From Citrobacter sp. MGH106 (GTDB lineage: Bacteria; Pseudomonadota; Gammaproteobacteria; Enterobacterales; Enterobacteriaceae): DNA of 64,000 nucleotides. This document shows, piece by piece, positions 20,717 through 28,999 of this stretch (position 1 is its first letter; every line of letters starts with the position of its first letter). A program made the position numbers and the translations under genes. The stretch is from NCBI RefSeq assembly GCF_001037495.1, contig NZ_KQ089823.1:186001-250000 (forward strand). The letters run 5' to 3'. The notes beneath the pieces are model-generated. The model did no database searches. It worked only from the letters and a program-made list of their open reading frames with translations, and had not been told where the DNA came from.

Positions 20717-22305
20717 TAGTTAATCGCATCATAAAGCGCTGCGTGAATTTTCTGCCATTTTTTGTTCTCTGCGCTTGGCTCTGCGGCCACACGCAACTGA
20801 GCTTGTTCGGCGTTATATTGTTGACGTGCGACAACGTCCGGTACCGAGCAAAAACTTTTTAAATAGCTTTTATGCAGCGACGTTAAGGATGCTCCATTCG
20901 ACATTGCGTGGCTTAGCGTACTCATAAACTGCTGACAAGGTTTAGCCTCATCCATCTGCGAGGGATAACGTAACAGCAGTTTCAGCACATCGGTATTGCC
21001 TGTCGAGAACGCCTGCTCCGTCCATGCCAGTTTCCAGTCCATACCGCCCTGCAAAAACAGTGACGTGACGCGAGTATCGTTGCGATCGATGGCAGCCCGC
21101 ATATTGAATGAATCCCAGGAGATCCCCATTCGGGTCACCGTTTCCCGGGCGGAAGGCGCATCACGCCGCGGTTCTTCCTGCACAATTTCAACGGACTTCC
21201 CGGCGGACGCAAGCGGAGCAGGTGTACTGAAGAGCCAGAATGCCCCCAGCGATATCACCAGCACCATCACACCAACAGCAACCCACAGCATGCCTGAAAT
21301 GAGCTGCTCGCGTTCTTCTGCCGTACGCTTTGCCCGTTTATCTGGCGGATCGATACTGTCAGCGATTTCCTGTTTATCTCCCCCGGCCTGCTCATCTTTT
21401 TGCCTTGCCGTTTCCCAGAACTGGCGGACGAGGTCCTCATCTGATTCCAGATACGACGAGGGATTAGTACGGATACGCCGCTCTTCAAACGCCCGCTGCA
21501 CAGGGTGCGTAATTTGCCCGTACTGGTGATTTAACAGCATCAATTGTACTGATGTCAGCGGCTGCTGAGCGATAACGCGGTTTCGTGCCTGACGGCAGTC
21601 ATCCAGAAACATACGCAGCGTTAAGCGCGGTTCGACAAACAGTGTGAGCACCGAAGTATCATTAAAAATCTGGGTAAAGTGACGAACAAACAGCTTCTTA
21701 TCAACAACCATCAGCGCCAGTTCGCTAAACATCATACCGTCCAGCGCATCACGCCCTTCACCCAGCTTTAGCCAGCGGCGCAGACGATCGGCGCCAAAAT
21801 GCTGTTTCAGAAAACTGTTTAGCGGGTGTTGATCCGGCCATACCCGGGCGACGAGGGATTTTAGCGTTAACTCTATTGCACGTAGCTGGCGCTGGGCCTT
21901 TACCTGTGCGTCCTGACTCCCTGTGTCAAACTCGGTTTGATAGTTCAGCAGCGGCTGCTGCTGGCGCAAATGTTCCAGGGAGGCCACAAAGCGCAGCGCA
22001 GAGATCAGCTGATTTTCACTGACATCCTGACCACTTTCATACTGAGGCACATTCTGTTGAAGATGGCGCAATCGCAGGGTGAACTGGCTCAGTTGCGCAT
22101 CATTCATCTGAAGCCGTCTGGCCACAATCCCCCAACCGCCTAAATTCAGCCGGGCCTGATCGAGTTGCTCCAGAAACCAGCGTGGATCCTTGCCCTCAGC
22201 GACGTGTACGCCTAACAGCAGTAAGATTTCCACCGATGCCTGGCGGATGATCCCCAAACAGTGTTCAAATGGCGTACATGTCGCCTGTAACGCGCTATTG
22301 GTCAT
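20716..22305 (-). CDS. STY4199-like HEPN-domain membrane protein
   Basis: 529 aa, function unknown. It resembles the Salmonella STY4199 family, which is annotated with a HEPN-type domain. The N-terminal 300 residues are helical, cytosolic-looking and Arg/Gln-rich. A charged linker (about 305-330) leads to one membrane helix (about 333-355, MLWVAVGVMVLVISLGAFWLF). The C-terminal 150 residues would be periplasmic, with two ankyrin-like helical pairs (NMRAAIDRNDTRVTSLFLQGG, QAFSTGNTDVLKLLLRYP). ATG 22305 is chosen over 22311, which overlaps the AGGGA. Absent from K-12 between treF and yhjB. Confidence 0.7.
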   Translation of the reverse strand: MTNSALQATCTPFEHCLGIIRQASVEILLLLGVHVAEGKDPRWFLEQLDQARLNLGGWGIVARRLQMNDAQLSQFTLRLRHLQQNVPQYESGQDVSENQLISALRFVASLEHLRQQQPLLNYQTEFDTGSQDAQVKAQRQLRAIELTLKSLVARVWPDQHPLNSFLKQHFGADRLRRWLKLGEGRDALDGMMFSELALMVVDKKLFVRHFTQIFNDTSVLTLFVEPRLTLRMFLDDCRQARNRVIAQQPLTSVQLMLLNHQYGQITHPVQRAFEERRIRTNPSSYLESDEDLVRQFWETARQKDEQAGGDKQEIADSIDPPDKRAKRTAEEREQLISGMLWVAVGVMVLVISLGAFWLFSTPAPLASAGKSVEIVQEEPRRDAPSARETVTRMGISWDSFNMRAAIDRNDTRVTSLFLQGGMDWKLAWTEQAFSTGNTDVLKLLLRYPSQMDEAKPCQQFMSTLSHAMSNGASLTSLHKSYLKSFCSVPDVVARQQYNAEQAQLRVAAEPSAENKKWQKIHAALYDAIN

Positions 22306-22481
22306 TATCATCCCTAAAAGAGCCGCGAAAATGCGACTTCACAATGTATTTATTTATCTTTTTATAAAGCGGCACTCCACAGATGTGTGCCGTTGTAGAC
22401 TAAAACATATTCATATACCAAATAGATACGTTTTACAGTGATAACCGCGTAATCGTTGAAAATTATTCAGGAGATAAGCCT

Positions 22482-23021
22482 GTGCCGGTATTAAAAACAT
22501 CACGTCTTACCTGTCGCCCACTGGATCAAGGCGATTGGGCGTTCTTTTTAAAATTACAGCAAAACCCTGATGTGATGCGATTTGTCTCCGACGCACGCAC
22601 TGAAGAAGATGTGCTGACGGTATTCAACTCACGTTTACCCGAGTGGTCTCCAGGAAGCCCACACTGGCTATGTCTGGTGGTTTGCGACAACGACACAGGG
22701 TTACCGCTTGGCGTCACTGGATATATTCATGAAAACAATGAATGTGCCGAAGTCGGTTTTTTGTTCGCGCCAGAAGCACAAGGTAAAGGATATGGCGCAG
22801 AATCCCTGCGTGCCATCTGCGACTTCGCGTTTACAATTGGAGGCCTACGCCGGTTGACGGCCTGCGTCACCGCAGGCAACCATGCTTCACGACATGTGCT
22901 GGAAAAGGTGGGATTCATTCATGAAGGCACGCTACGCGAAAGTTACTGGCTGCATCAAACCTGGCATGACGACTGGATTTTCGGCTTGTTAAAGCGTGAA
23001 TACCTCTCACCAATGCCATAA
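22482..23021 (+). CDS. GNAT-family N-acetyltransferase (RimJ/RimL-like)
   Basis: 179 aa. Typical RimJ/RimL/YjdJ-type GNAT: TSRLTCRPLDQGDW at the start, acetyl-CoA loop AQGKGYGAESLRAI near 105, and NHASRHVLEKVGFIHEGTLRES near 135-156. GTG start at 22482 with CAGGAGATAA upstream. The acceptor is unknown; related enzymes acetylate protein N-termini or drugs. Not in K-12 at this position. Confidence 0.88.
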   Translation: MPVLKTSRLTCRPLDQGDWAFFLKLQQNPDVMRFVSDARTEEDVLTVFNSRLPEWSPGSPHWLCLVVCDNDTGLPLGVTGYIHENNECAEVGFLFAPEAQGKGYGAESLRAICDFAFTIGGLRRLTACVTAGNHASRHVLEKVGFIHEGTLRESYWLHQTWHDDWIFGLLKREYLSPMP

Positions 23022-23111
23022 GGCGTTTTACTGAAAAAACCGGCTGAATGGCAACTACTATAGCGAGCAGTTCTCTTTAGAATGATGATCTTTACATGAA
23101 GAGAGATCGGT

Positions 23112-23483
23112 ATGCAGCTCCATTCAGCACATTTTACGCCGACCTGTATCGCATTTATTAAACAATGGCAGGGTCTGTCACTGGAAAAGTATCAGGACAA
23201 AAAGGGTATATGGGTCATTGGTTACGGGCATGAAATCACTGCAGATGAAAACTTCGATAAACCTATTTCAGTCATGCAGGCAGATAAACTGCTGCTCGAT
23301 GATTTGTATGCCTGCGAGGCATTAATACGGACGAAGTTGCCACAACTTAACGATCTGTTTCAGCAGGAAGCGCTTATTGCGTGGATACTCAGCATTGGGA
23401 TGAAGCAATTTTGTACTTCAGAAATGGGGTCGCTCATCTTTCACAGCCAGACACTTTCTGACTGTGAAATAAGTACCCGTTAG
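23112..23483 (+). CDS. Phage-lysozyme-like (GH24) protein, truncated and probably inactive
   Basis: 123 aa; active T4-type lysozymes are about 160. The catalytic region is recognisable (FIKQWQGLSLEKYQDKKG, then WVIGYGHE), but the catalytic Glu is Gln20 and the Thr of YTIGIGH is Val35. Only the Asp (29) of the E-D-T triad remains, at the normal spacing. The C-terminal lobe stops early. No holin, spanin or other phage gene is near. Its stop overlaps the stop of yhjB by 4 bases. It may be a remnant or a domesticated wall-binding protein. Confidence 0.65.
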   Translation: MQLHSAHFTPTCIAFIKQWQGLSLEKYQDKKGIWVIGYGHEITADENFDKPISVMQADKLLLDDLYACEALIRTKLPQLNDLFQQEALIAWILSIGMKQFCTSEMGSLIFHSQTLSDCEISTR

Positions 23484-24082
23484 TATGATTCGTTTAACAT
23501 CATTGCTGCCTGAGTACGGTTTTTTACCTCCAGCCGCTGATAAAGCGATTCAAGATGTGCTTTTACCGTCCCGGTACTGATATTTAACGCCCGACCAATT
23601 TGTTTATTAGATTCTCCGGCTGCCAGCATAGTCAGGATCTCTCGCTGACGTGCGCTTAACGCTTTTATATTCTGGTTACCGTTCTCTGATACCGCTAAGT
23701 AATCTCTGGGTAAAAACATCATACCCATCGCTACACTGTTGATCGCCAGCGTGAACGTTTCCGCGTCAGAATCGCGCGGGACAACCGCCAGTACGTTTAA
23801 CTGAGTGACTTCCTGCAGCCATTTTTTTCGGCAATCTGTTGCCGTTATCAACACTTTTACCGCCGAAAATAGCTCCGCTATTCGCTGCAGTATTCCACGG
23901 CAGAATTCGCCATCAAGATCGCCGTCAAGCATCACCAGCGCATCAGGATTTTCTTCCAGTTTTCGCCAAAGGTCATCTGCCTGACTGACACCCTGAACAT
24001 CCACTCCTGGAATACGTTGTTGTAAACTTACATTCATTCCATGAATAAATATTGACTGCCTGTCAAACATTATTACCTGCAT
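23480..24082 (-). CDS. yhjB: LuxR-family regulator YhjB
   Basis: 200 aa. Receiver-like N-terminus (MQVIMFDRQSIFIHGMNVSLQQRI) and C-terminal GerE helix-turn-helix (LSARQREILTMLAAGESNKQIGRALNISTGTVKAHLESLYQRLEVKNRTQAA). Clear orthologue of E. coli YhjB, whose targets are undefined. The receiver keeps an Asp in VMLDGD but lacks the acidic pair of true response regulators, so phosphorylation is doubtful. Confidence 0.92.
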   Translation of the reverse strand: MQVIMFDRQSIFIHGMNVSLQQRIPGVDVQGVSQADDLWRKLEENPDALVMLDGDLDGEFCRGILQRIAELFSAVKVLITATDCRKKWLQEVTQLNVLAVVPRDSDAETFTLAINSVAMGMMFLPRDYLAVSENGNQNIKALSARQREILTMLAAGESNKQIGRALNISTGTVKAHLESLYQRLEVKNRTQAAMMLNESY

Positions 24083-24451
24083 TATTTCTCTCCGTCCAAA
24101 TAAGATATTAGCCTTAACACGCGAAGGGTATTACCTACGGGGTAAAATAAGAACTCACCATTTGGCAGAGGCCATTCTACCGATGACAGGATAGGAAAGA
24201 AGCAGAAATTATAAATAGTTACAGCTCACAAAAAAGGATTACATAAAGCGTTTAAAATTACGTCAAAGCTTAAGGAACTTCTTATTTTTAGCGTTCAAAA
24301 ATACCTTTGCAAATATTAATTTCCAAGAGTCTATAACGTTTGCTAAAAATAAGGAACCACGGATAATCGGAGAATATGTTACAAAACACAATATAGCATT
24401 AAGTGCTTACTCAGCAGGTACCGCGACCTACTGAATAAGCACCCTGCAGAT
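24083..24451. other. 369-base interval with a terminator-like hairpin
   Basis: AT-rich, no gene seen. A long interrupted stem at 24403-24442 (GTGCTTA ... AGGT/ACCT ... TAAGCAC) lies 10 bases beyond the end of the SDR gene and likely ends its transcript. The yhjB promoter should lie in 24090-24250. Confidence 0.55.
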
Positions 24452-25210
24452 TTACAGGAACATCCCGCCAGATACCTCGATACGCTGCGCTGTCATCCAG
24501 GCCAGGTCATCGCTGAGTAGTGCAGCAATGGCATCACCAATATCATCCGGTAATCCAACACGCCCCAGCGCCGTTTGCGAGGCGATATAGGCATTCAGCT
24601 GTGCATTGTCCCGTACGTTCCCACCGCTAAAATCAGTTTCTATCGCCCCTGGCGCAATAATATTTGCAGTAATCCCGCGCTCACCTAGCTCTTTGGCCTG
24701 GTAACGGGTTAACACTTCCATCGCCCCTTTCATGGCAGCATATGCACTGTAGCCTGGCAGGGCAAAACGCGATAATCCGGTCGAGACATTGAGGATCCTG
24801 CCCCCCTTTTTCATCAGCGGTAGAAGGCTCTGCGTCAGGAAAAAAGGCCCCTTAAAATGTATGTTCAAAAGTTGGTCAAATTGCGCTTCGGTGAATGCCG
24901 AATACGGCGCGTTAATGCCGATCCCGGCATTGTTCAATAAATAATCAAACCCATCGCTTTGCCACTGCGTCTGTAATGCTTCCTGCATCTGTTCAACAAA
25001 CAGAGGGAAAGCGGAAATATCTCCGACATTCAACGACAATGCTGCTGCTTTGCCACCAGATTGTCTGATTTCATGCACAACCTGCTGCGCTTCTTTTTCA
25101 TTGCTGTTCCACGTCAGAATAATACCAATTCCTTTGTTCGCCAGCTTCAGCGCCGCGTTTTTACCGAGTCCACGACCGCCACCGGTCACCAATGCGATAC
25201 GTTGCGTCAT
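24452..25210 (-). CDS. Short-chain dehydrogenase/reductase
   Basis: 252 aa classical SDR. NAD(P) loop TGGGRGLG near 10-17, NNAG near 93, catalytic Ser in NVSTGLSR and YSAYAAMK (YxxxK) near 157, and the C-terminal PDDIGDAIAALLSDDLAWMTAQRIEVSGG typical of the FabG-like group. ATG 25210 preceded by GAGG at 6 bases is preferred to 25222. Divergent from the LysR gene yhjC, which probably controls it. K-12 has yhjB next to yhjC without this gene. Substrate unknown. Confidence 0.88.
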   Translation of the reverse strand: MTQRIALVTGGGRGLGKNAALKLANKGIGIILTWNSNEKEAQQVVHEIRQSGGKAAALSLNVGDISAFPLFVEQMQEALQTQWQSDGFDYLLNNAGIGINAPYSAFTEAQFDQLLNIHFKGPFFLTQSLLPLMKKGGRILNVSTGLSRFALPGYSAYAAMKGAMEVLTRYQAKELGERGITANIIAPGAIETDFSGGNVRDNAQLNAYIASQTALGRVGLPDDIGDAIAALLSDDLAWMTAQRIEVSGGMFL

Positions 25211-25329
25211 AAGAAACCTCATTTCAGGTGTTGTGAAGATTGAGACAGAGCTTATTAGGTGTTAAAAAAACAATAAATATCGCTGATTACGCATTACTGT
25301 TTCATCCAGAACAACAATAAGGTATGGCA

Positions 25330-26229
25330 ATGGATAAAATTCACGCAATGCAGTTGTTCATCCGCGTCGCAGAACTGGAAAGCTTTTCTCGCGCAGCGGA
25401 AACGCTCGGACTCCCTAAAGGTAGCGTATCGCGCCAGATACAGGCCCTGGAAAACTCGCTGGGTACGCAGCTTCTTCACCGCACCACCCGACGCGTACAG
25501 CTTACCCAGGACGGTATGATCTATTACGAGCGTGCTAAAGATCTGCTGAGCAATCTGGATGAACTGGACGGGTTATTTCATCACGATCCGGCCAGCATCA
25601 GCGGTAAGCTGCGGGTTGATATGCCGGTTGGCGTTGCAAAGAATCTGGTAATACCCCGCCTGCCGGATTTTTTACATCAATACCCAGGTCTTGAAATTGA
25701 ACTGAGCAGCAGCGATCGCCTGGTAGATTTGATTCGTGAAGGTTTCGACTGTGTGGTGCGTGTTGGTACGTTAAAAGATTCCGGGCTAATTGCTCGCCCG
25801 CTGGGAAAACTAACGCAGGTTAACTGTGCCAGCCCACAATACCTGGCCCGTTTTGGTTATCCGGAAAGTCTGGAAGATTTGGCTTCACATGCGGTGGTGC
25901 ATTACTCAGTGAATTTAGGCTCGCGTTCACAGGGTTTCGAGGTGGCGACAGAAAACGGCACAGAATGGGTGAAAACCGGCGGCATGCTGACGGTGAATAG
26001 CACCGAAACATACCATGCGGCATGCCTTGCCGGGTTAGGCATTATTCAGGTACCACGCATAGGTGTACGTGAGGCATTACGCGCCGGAACGCTGGTCGAA
26101 GTGTTGCCGCAGTATCGCCCAGAGCCTATGCCGGTTTCTTTATTGTATCCGCACCGTCGCAATCTCTCTCGTCGGGTACATCTGTTTATGGAATGGTTAA
26201 CCGGCGTGATGAAAGACTATGTGGATTAG
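25330..26229 (+). CDS. yhjC: LysR-family regulator YhjC
   Basis: 299 aa. N-terminal LysR helix-turn-helix (MDKIHAMQLFIRVAELESFSRAAETLGLPKGSVSRQI shows the pattern), then a periplasmic-binding-like effector domain (GKLRVDMPVGVAKNLVIPRLPDFL). ATG 25330 is chosen because AAGG lies 7 bases before it and the orthologue begins MDKIHAM; an in-frame ATG at 25324 is also possible. It belongs to the AaeR/DsdC-like cluster that usually regulates a divergent enzyme gene, here the SDR. Confidence 0.9.
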   Translation: MDKIHAMQLFIRVAELESFSRAAETLGLPKGSVSRQIQALENSLGTQLLHRTTRRVQLTQDGMIYYERAKDLLSNLDELDGLFHHDPASISGKLRVDMPVGVAKNLVIPRLPDFLHQYPGLEIELSSSDRLVDLIREGFDCVVRVGTLKDSGLIARPLGKLTQVNCASPQYLARFGYPESLEDLASHAVVHYSVNLGSRSQGFEVATENGTEWVKTGGMLTVNSTETYHAACLAGLGIIQVPRIGVREALRAGTLVEVLPQYRPEPMPVSLLYPHRRNLSRRVHLFMEWLTGVMKDYVD

Positions 26230-26308
26230 TCTGTTAGACCGATTTTCGGGATTCTGGCTTGAGCAGGCTATAATGACTTGAGTGCACAAAATAAGGACTA
26301 CCGACCGG

Positions 26309-27310
26309 ATGACGCAGGAACACGATGCAAAACACCCTACGCATACACAAGAACCAACTCCCACAACGCCTGAGAGCAACGCGAAGGCGAACCAGGCTCT
26401 GAAAACGGCCATAACCCTGGCGGAAAAGGTCCAGCGCCAACCTGTTATCGCCCACCTCATCCGCGCCACGGAGCGTTTTAATGACCGAATGGGGAATCAG
26501 TTTGGCGCAGCCATCACCTATTTCTCGTTCCTGTCGATGATTCCCATCCTGATGGTGTCGTTTGCCGCTGCCGGTTTTATTCTCGCGTCACATCCCACGT
26601 TGTTGCAGGATATCTTCAATAAAATCCTGATGAACGTCAGCGATCCTACCCTTGCGTCCACGCTGAAAAACACCATCAATACCGCCGTTCAACAACGTAC
26701 CACCGTCGGTTTGGTGGGGCTAGGGATCGCGCTCTATTCCGGTATTAACTGGATGGGAAATCTACGTGAAGCTATTCGCGCCCAGTCGCGGGATGTCTGG
26801 GAGCGCACACCGCAGGATCAGGAAAAAATCTGGATAAAATACCTGCGCGATTTTGTCTCATTGATTGGTTTGCTGATTGCGCTGATCGTTACCCTCTCCA
26901 TTACGTCCATCGCCGGTTCCGCTCAGCAGATGATTATCTCTGCACTTTATCTCGACGGTATCGAATGGCTGAAGCCAGCCTGGCGACTGATCGGCCTGGC
27001 CATCTCAATTTTTGCCAACTATTTGTTGTTCTTCTGGATATTCTGGCGATTGCCGCGCCACCGTCCGCGTAAGAGAGCGCTTATTCGCGGCACATTTATT
27101 GCGGCGCTTGGGTTTGAAGCGATTAAAATTATTATGACGTATATGCTGCCGTCGCTGGTGCAATCACCATCAGGTGCGGCGTTTGGCTCCGTGCTAGGGC
27201 TGATGGCATTCTTCTATTTCTTCGCCCGCCTGACCTTATTCTGCGCGGCCTGGATAGCAACAGCTGAATACAAAGATGACCCGCGCATGCCGGGGAAAAC
27301 TCACCGCTAA
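26309..27310 (+). CDS. yhjD: YhjD, inner membrane protein of the YihY/BrkB family
   Basis: 333 aa. A hydrophilic 55-residue N-terminus rich in Thr/Pro/Lys is followed by six membrane helices (AAITYFSFLSMIPILMV, VGLVGLGIALYSG, FVSLIGLLIALIVTLSI and others). In E. coli a point mutation in yhjD lets cells live without Kdo on their lipid A, so a transport role in envelope lipid traffic is suspected. ATG 26309 with AAGGA about 11 bases upstream matches the family start; an earlier in-frame GTG (26282) lacks a ribosome site. Confidence 0.92.
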   Translation: MTQEHDAKHPTHTQEPTPTTPESNAKANQALKTAITLAEKVQRQPVIAHLIRATERFNDRMGNQFGAAITYFSFLSMIPILMVSFAAAGFILASHPTLLQDIFNKILMNVSDPTLASTLKNTINTAVQQRTTVGLVGLGIALYSGINWMGNLREAIRAQSRDVWERTPQDQEKIWIKYLRDFVSLIGLLIALIVTLSITSIAGSAQQMIISALYLDGIEWLKPAWRLIGLAISIFANYLLFFWIFWRLPRHRPRKRALIRGTFIAALGFEAIKIIMTYMLPSLVQSPSGAAFGSVLGLMAFFYFFARLTLFCAAWIATAEYKDDPRMPGKTHR

Positions 27311-27631
27311 TTCTCATCCCAACAGCGGATTCGTGAGCCGCCTCCGGCTTACGTTCCGCAAGGATCTGTAGGCCAGATAAGATACCTGTATCGTCATCCG
27401 GTACTCTTTTTAGAATATAAATCCAGTACGTAACTTTTATTTAACCAAAAACCAGTTTTATTATCCAAGTTTTAAATTATGTGAAGCATTTCATGGAAGA
27501 GAAATCTTCAGCCTAAAAATTATCCCCTTTTTGACATATTTTTGACCAGACTCAACGCTTGTTACAGATTGAAATGTCTCTTTTGCTGTGCGTAATATGA
27601 CCTTTCGTTCGACCAAAAATAAGAAAATATT
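27311..27631. other. yhjD-yhjE intergenic region
   Basis: 321 bases, no gene seen. It contains a worn REP-like piece near 27369-27404 (GCCAGATAAG ... CATCCGG). The second half, AT-rich, should carry the yhjE promoter. Confidence 0.5.
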
Positions 27632-28954
27632 ATGCAAGCAACAGCCACAACGCTCGACAATGAACAGGAACACACGCCGGTCAACTCGCGCAATAAAGTC
27701 GTCGTCGCCTCACTTATTGGCACTGCCATTGAGTTCTTTGACTTCTATATATACGCGACCGCTGCAGTGATCGTGTTCCCCCATATCTTCTTCCCGCAGG
27801 GCGACCCAGCAGCGGCAACGCTTCAGTCTCTCGCGACCTTTGCCATCGCCTTTGTCGCACGGCCAATTGGTTCTGCCGTGTTCGGACATTTCGGTGACCG
27901 CGTAGGGCGCAAAGTGACACTGGTTGCGTCACTGCTCACCATGGGGATTTCTACGGTCGTCATTGGTCTGCTGCCGGGTTATGAAACTATCGGTATATTT
28001 GCACCACTACTGCTGGCACTGGCACGTTTTGGTCAGGGTTTGGGACTTGGTGGTGAATGGGGCGGCGCGGCGTTGCTGGCAACGGAAAACGCCCCTCCGC
28101 GTAAACGCGCGTTGTACGGCTCGTTCCCACAGCTGGGCGCACCTATCGGCTTCTTCTTTGCCAACGGCACGTTCCTGTTGCTCTCCTGGCTGCTTACCGA
28201 TGAGCAGTTTATGAGCTGGGGCTGGCGCATACCGTTTATCTTTTCTGCTGTGCTGGTGATCATCGGCCTGTACGTTCGTGTTTCGCTGCATGAGTCGCCA
28301 GTTTTCGCTAAAGTGGCTGCGGCGAAAAAGCAGGTTAAAATCCCGCTGGGTACCTTGCTGACAAAACATGTACGCGTAACGATCCTCGGTACGTTTATCA
28401 TGCTGGCAACCTATACACTGTTCTATATCATGACCGTCTATTCAATGACGTTCAGTACCGCAGCTGCCCCGGTGGGTCTTGGCTTGCCGCGTAATGAAGT
28501 GTTGTGGATGTTGATGATGGCGGTGATTGGCTTTGGCGTAATGGTTCCCGTGGCGGGACTGTTGGCCGACGCGTTTGGTCGTCGCAAGAGTATGCTTATC
28601 ATCACGACGCTTATCATTTTGTTCGCGCTGTTCGCCTTTAAACCGTTGCTGGGTTCCGGCAATCCGGCGCTGGTGTTCGCTTTCTTGTTGCTGGGGTTAA
28701 GCCTGATGGGGCTGACATTCGGCCCGATGGGCGCGCTGCTACCAGAGCTCTTCCCGACCGAGGTTCGCTACACTGGCGCATCATTTTCGTATAACGTTTC
28801 GTCAATCCTTGGTGCTTCCGTTGCTCCGTATATTGCCGCCTGGTTGCAGGGAAACTATGGTCTGCCAGCGGTCGGCATTTACCTGGCGTCAATGGCGACA
28901 TTAACGCTGATAGCACTGTTGTTAACCCACGAAACACGTCACCAGTCGTTATAA
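27632..28954 (+). CDS. yhjE: YhjE, MFS metabolite:proton symporter
   Basis: 440 aa, 12 helices, in the MHS/ProP-KgtP group of the major facilitator superfamily. Diagnostic segments: IEFFDFYIYATAAVIVFPHIFFP, GHFGDRVGRK (loop 2-3 motif), RFGQGLGLGGEWGGAALLATENAPP, and the mirrored DAFGRRK. Very close to E. coli YhjE, which has no proven substrate. Monocistronic. Confidence 0.95.
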   Translation: MQATATTLDNEQEHTPVNSRNKVVVASLIGTAIEFFDFYIYATAAVIVFPHIFFPQGDPAAATLQSLATFAIAFVARPIGSAVFGHFGDRVGRKVTLVASLLTMGISTVVIGLLPGYETIGIFAPLLLALARFGQGLGLGGEWGGAALLATENAPPRKRALYGSFPQLGAPIGFFFANGTFLLLSWLLTDEQFMSWGWRIPFIFSAVLVIIGLYVRVSLHESPVFAKVAAAKKQVKIPLGTLLTKHVRVTILGTFIMLATYTLFYIMTVYSMTFSTAAAPVGLGLPRNEVLWMLMMAVIGFGVMVPVAGLLADAFGRRKSMLIITTLIILFALFAFKPLLGSGNPALVFAFLLLGLSLMGLTFGPMGALLPELFPTEVRYTGASFSYNVSSILGASVAPYIAAWLQGNYGLPAVGIYLASMATLTLIALLLTHETRHQSL

Positions 28955-28959
28955 TTTGC

Positions 28960-28986
28960 TTGCCGGATAGCACCGCTATCCGGCAA
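28960..28986. terminator. Bidirectional terminator between yhjE and yhjG
   Basis: Perfect 11-base arms TTGCCGGATAG / CTATCCGGCAA with a 5-base loop between convergent genes; also REP-like in sequence. Confidence 0.75.
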
Positions 28987-28999
28987 TTCTCTTCTGCAA

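Noticed and set aside
23112-23483. Prophage edge indicated by a lysozyme gene
   Set aside because: No holin, integrase, att repeat or structural gene nearby; flanks are ordinary chromosomal genes.
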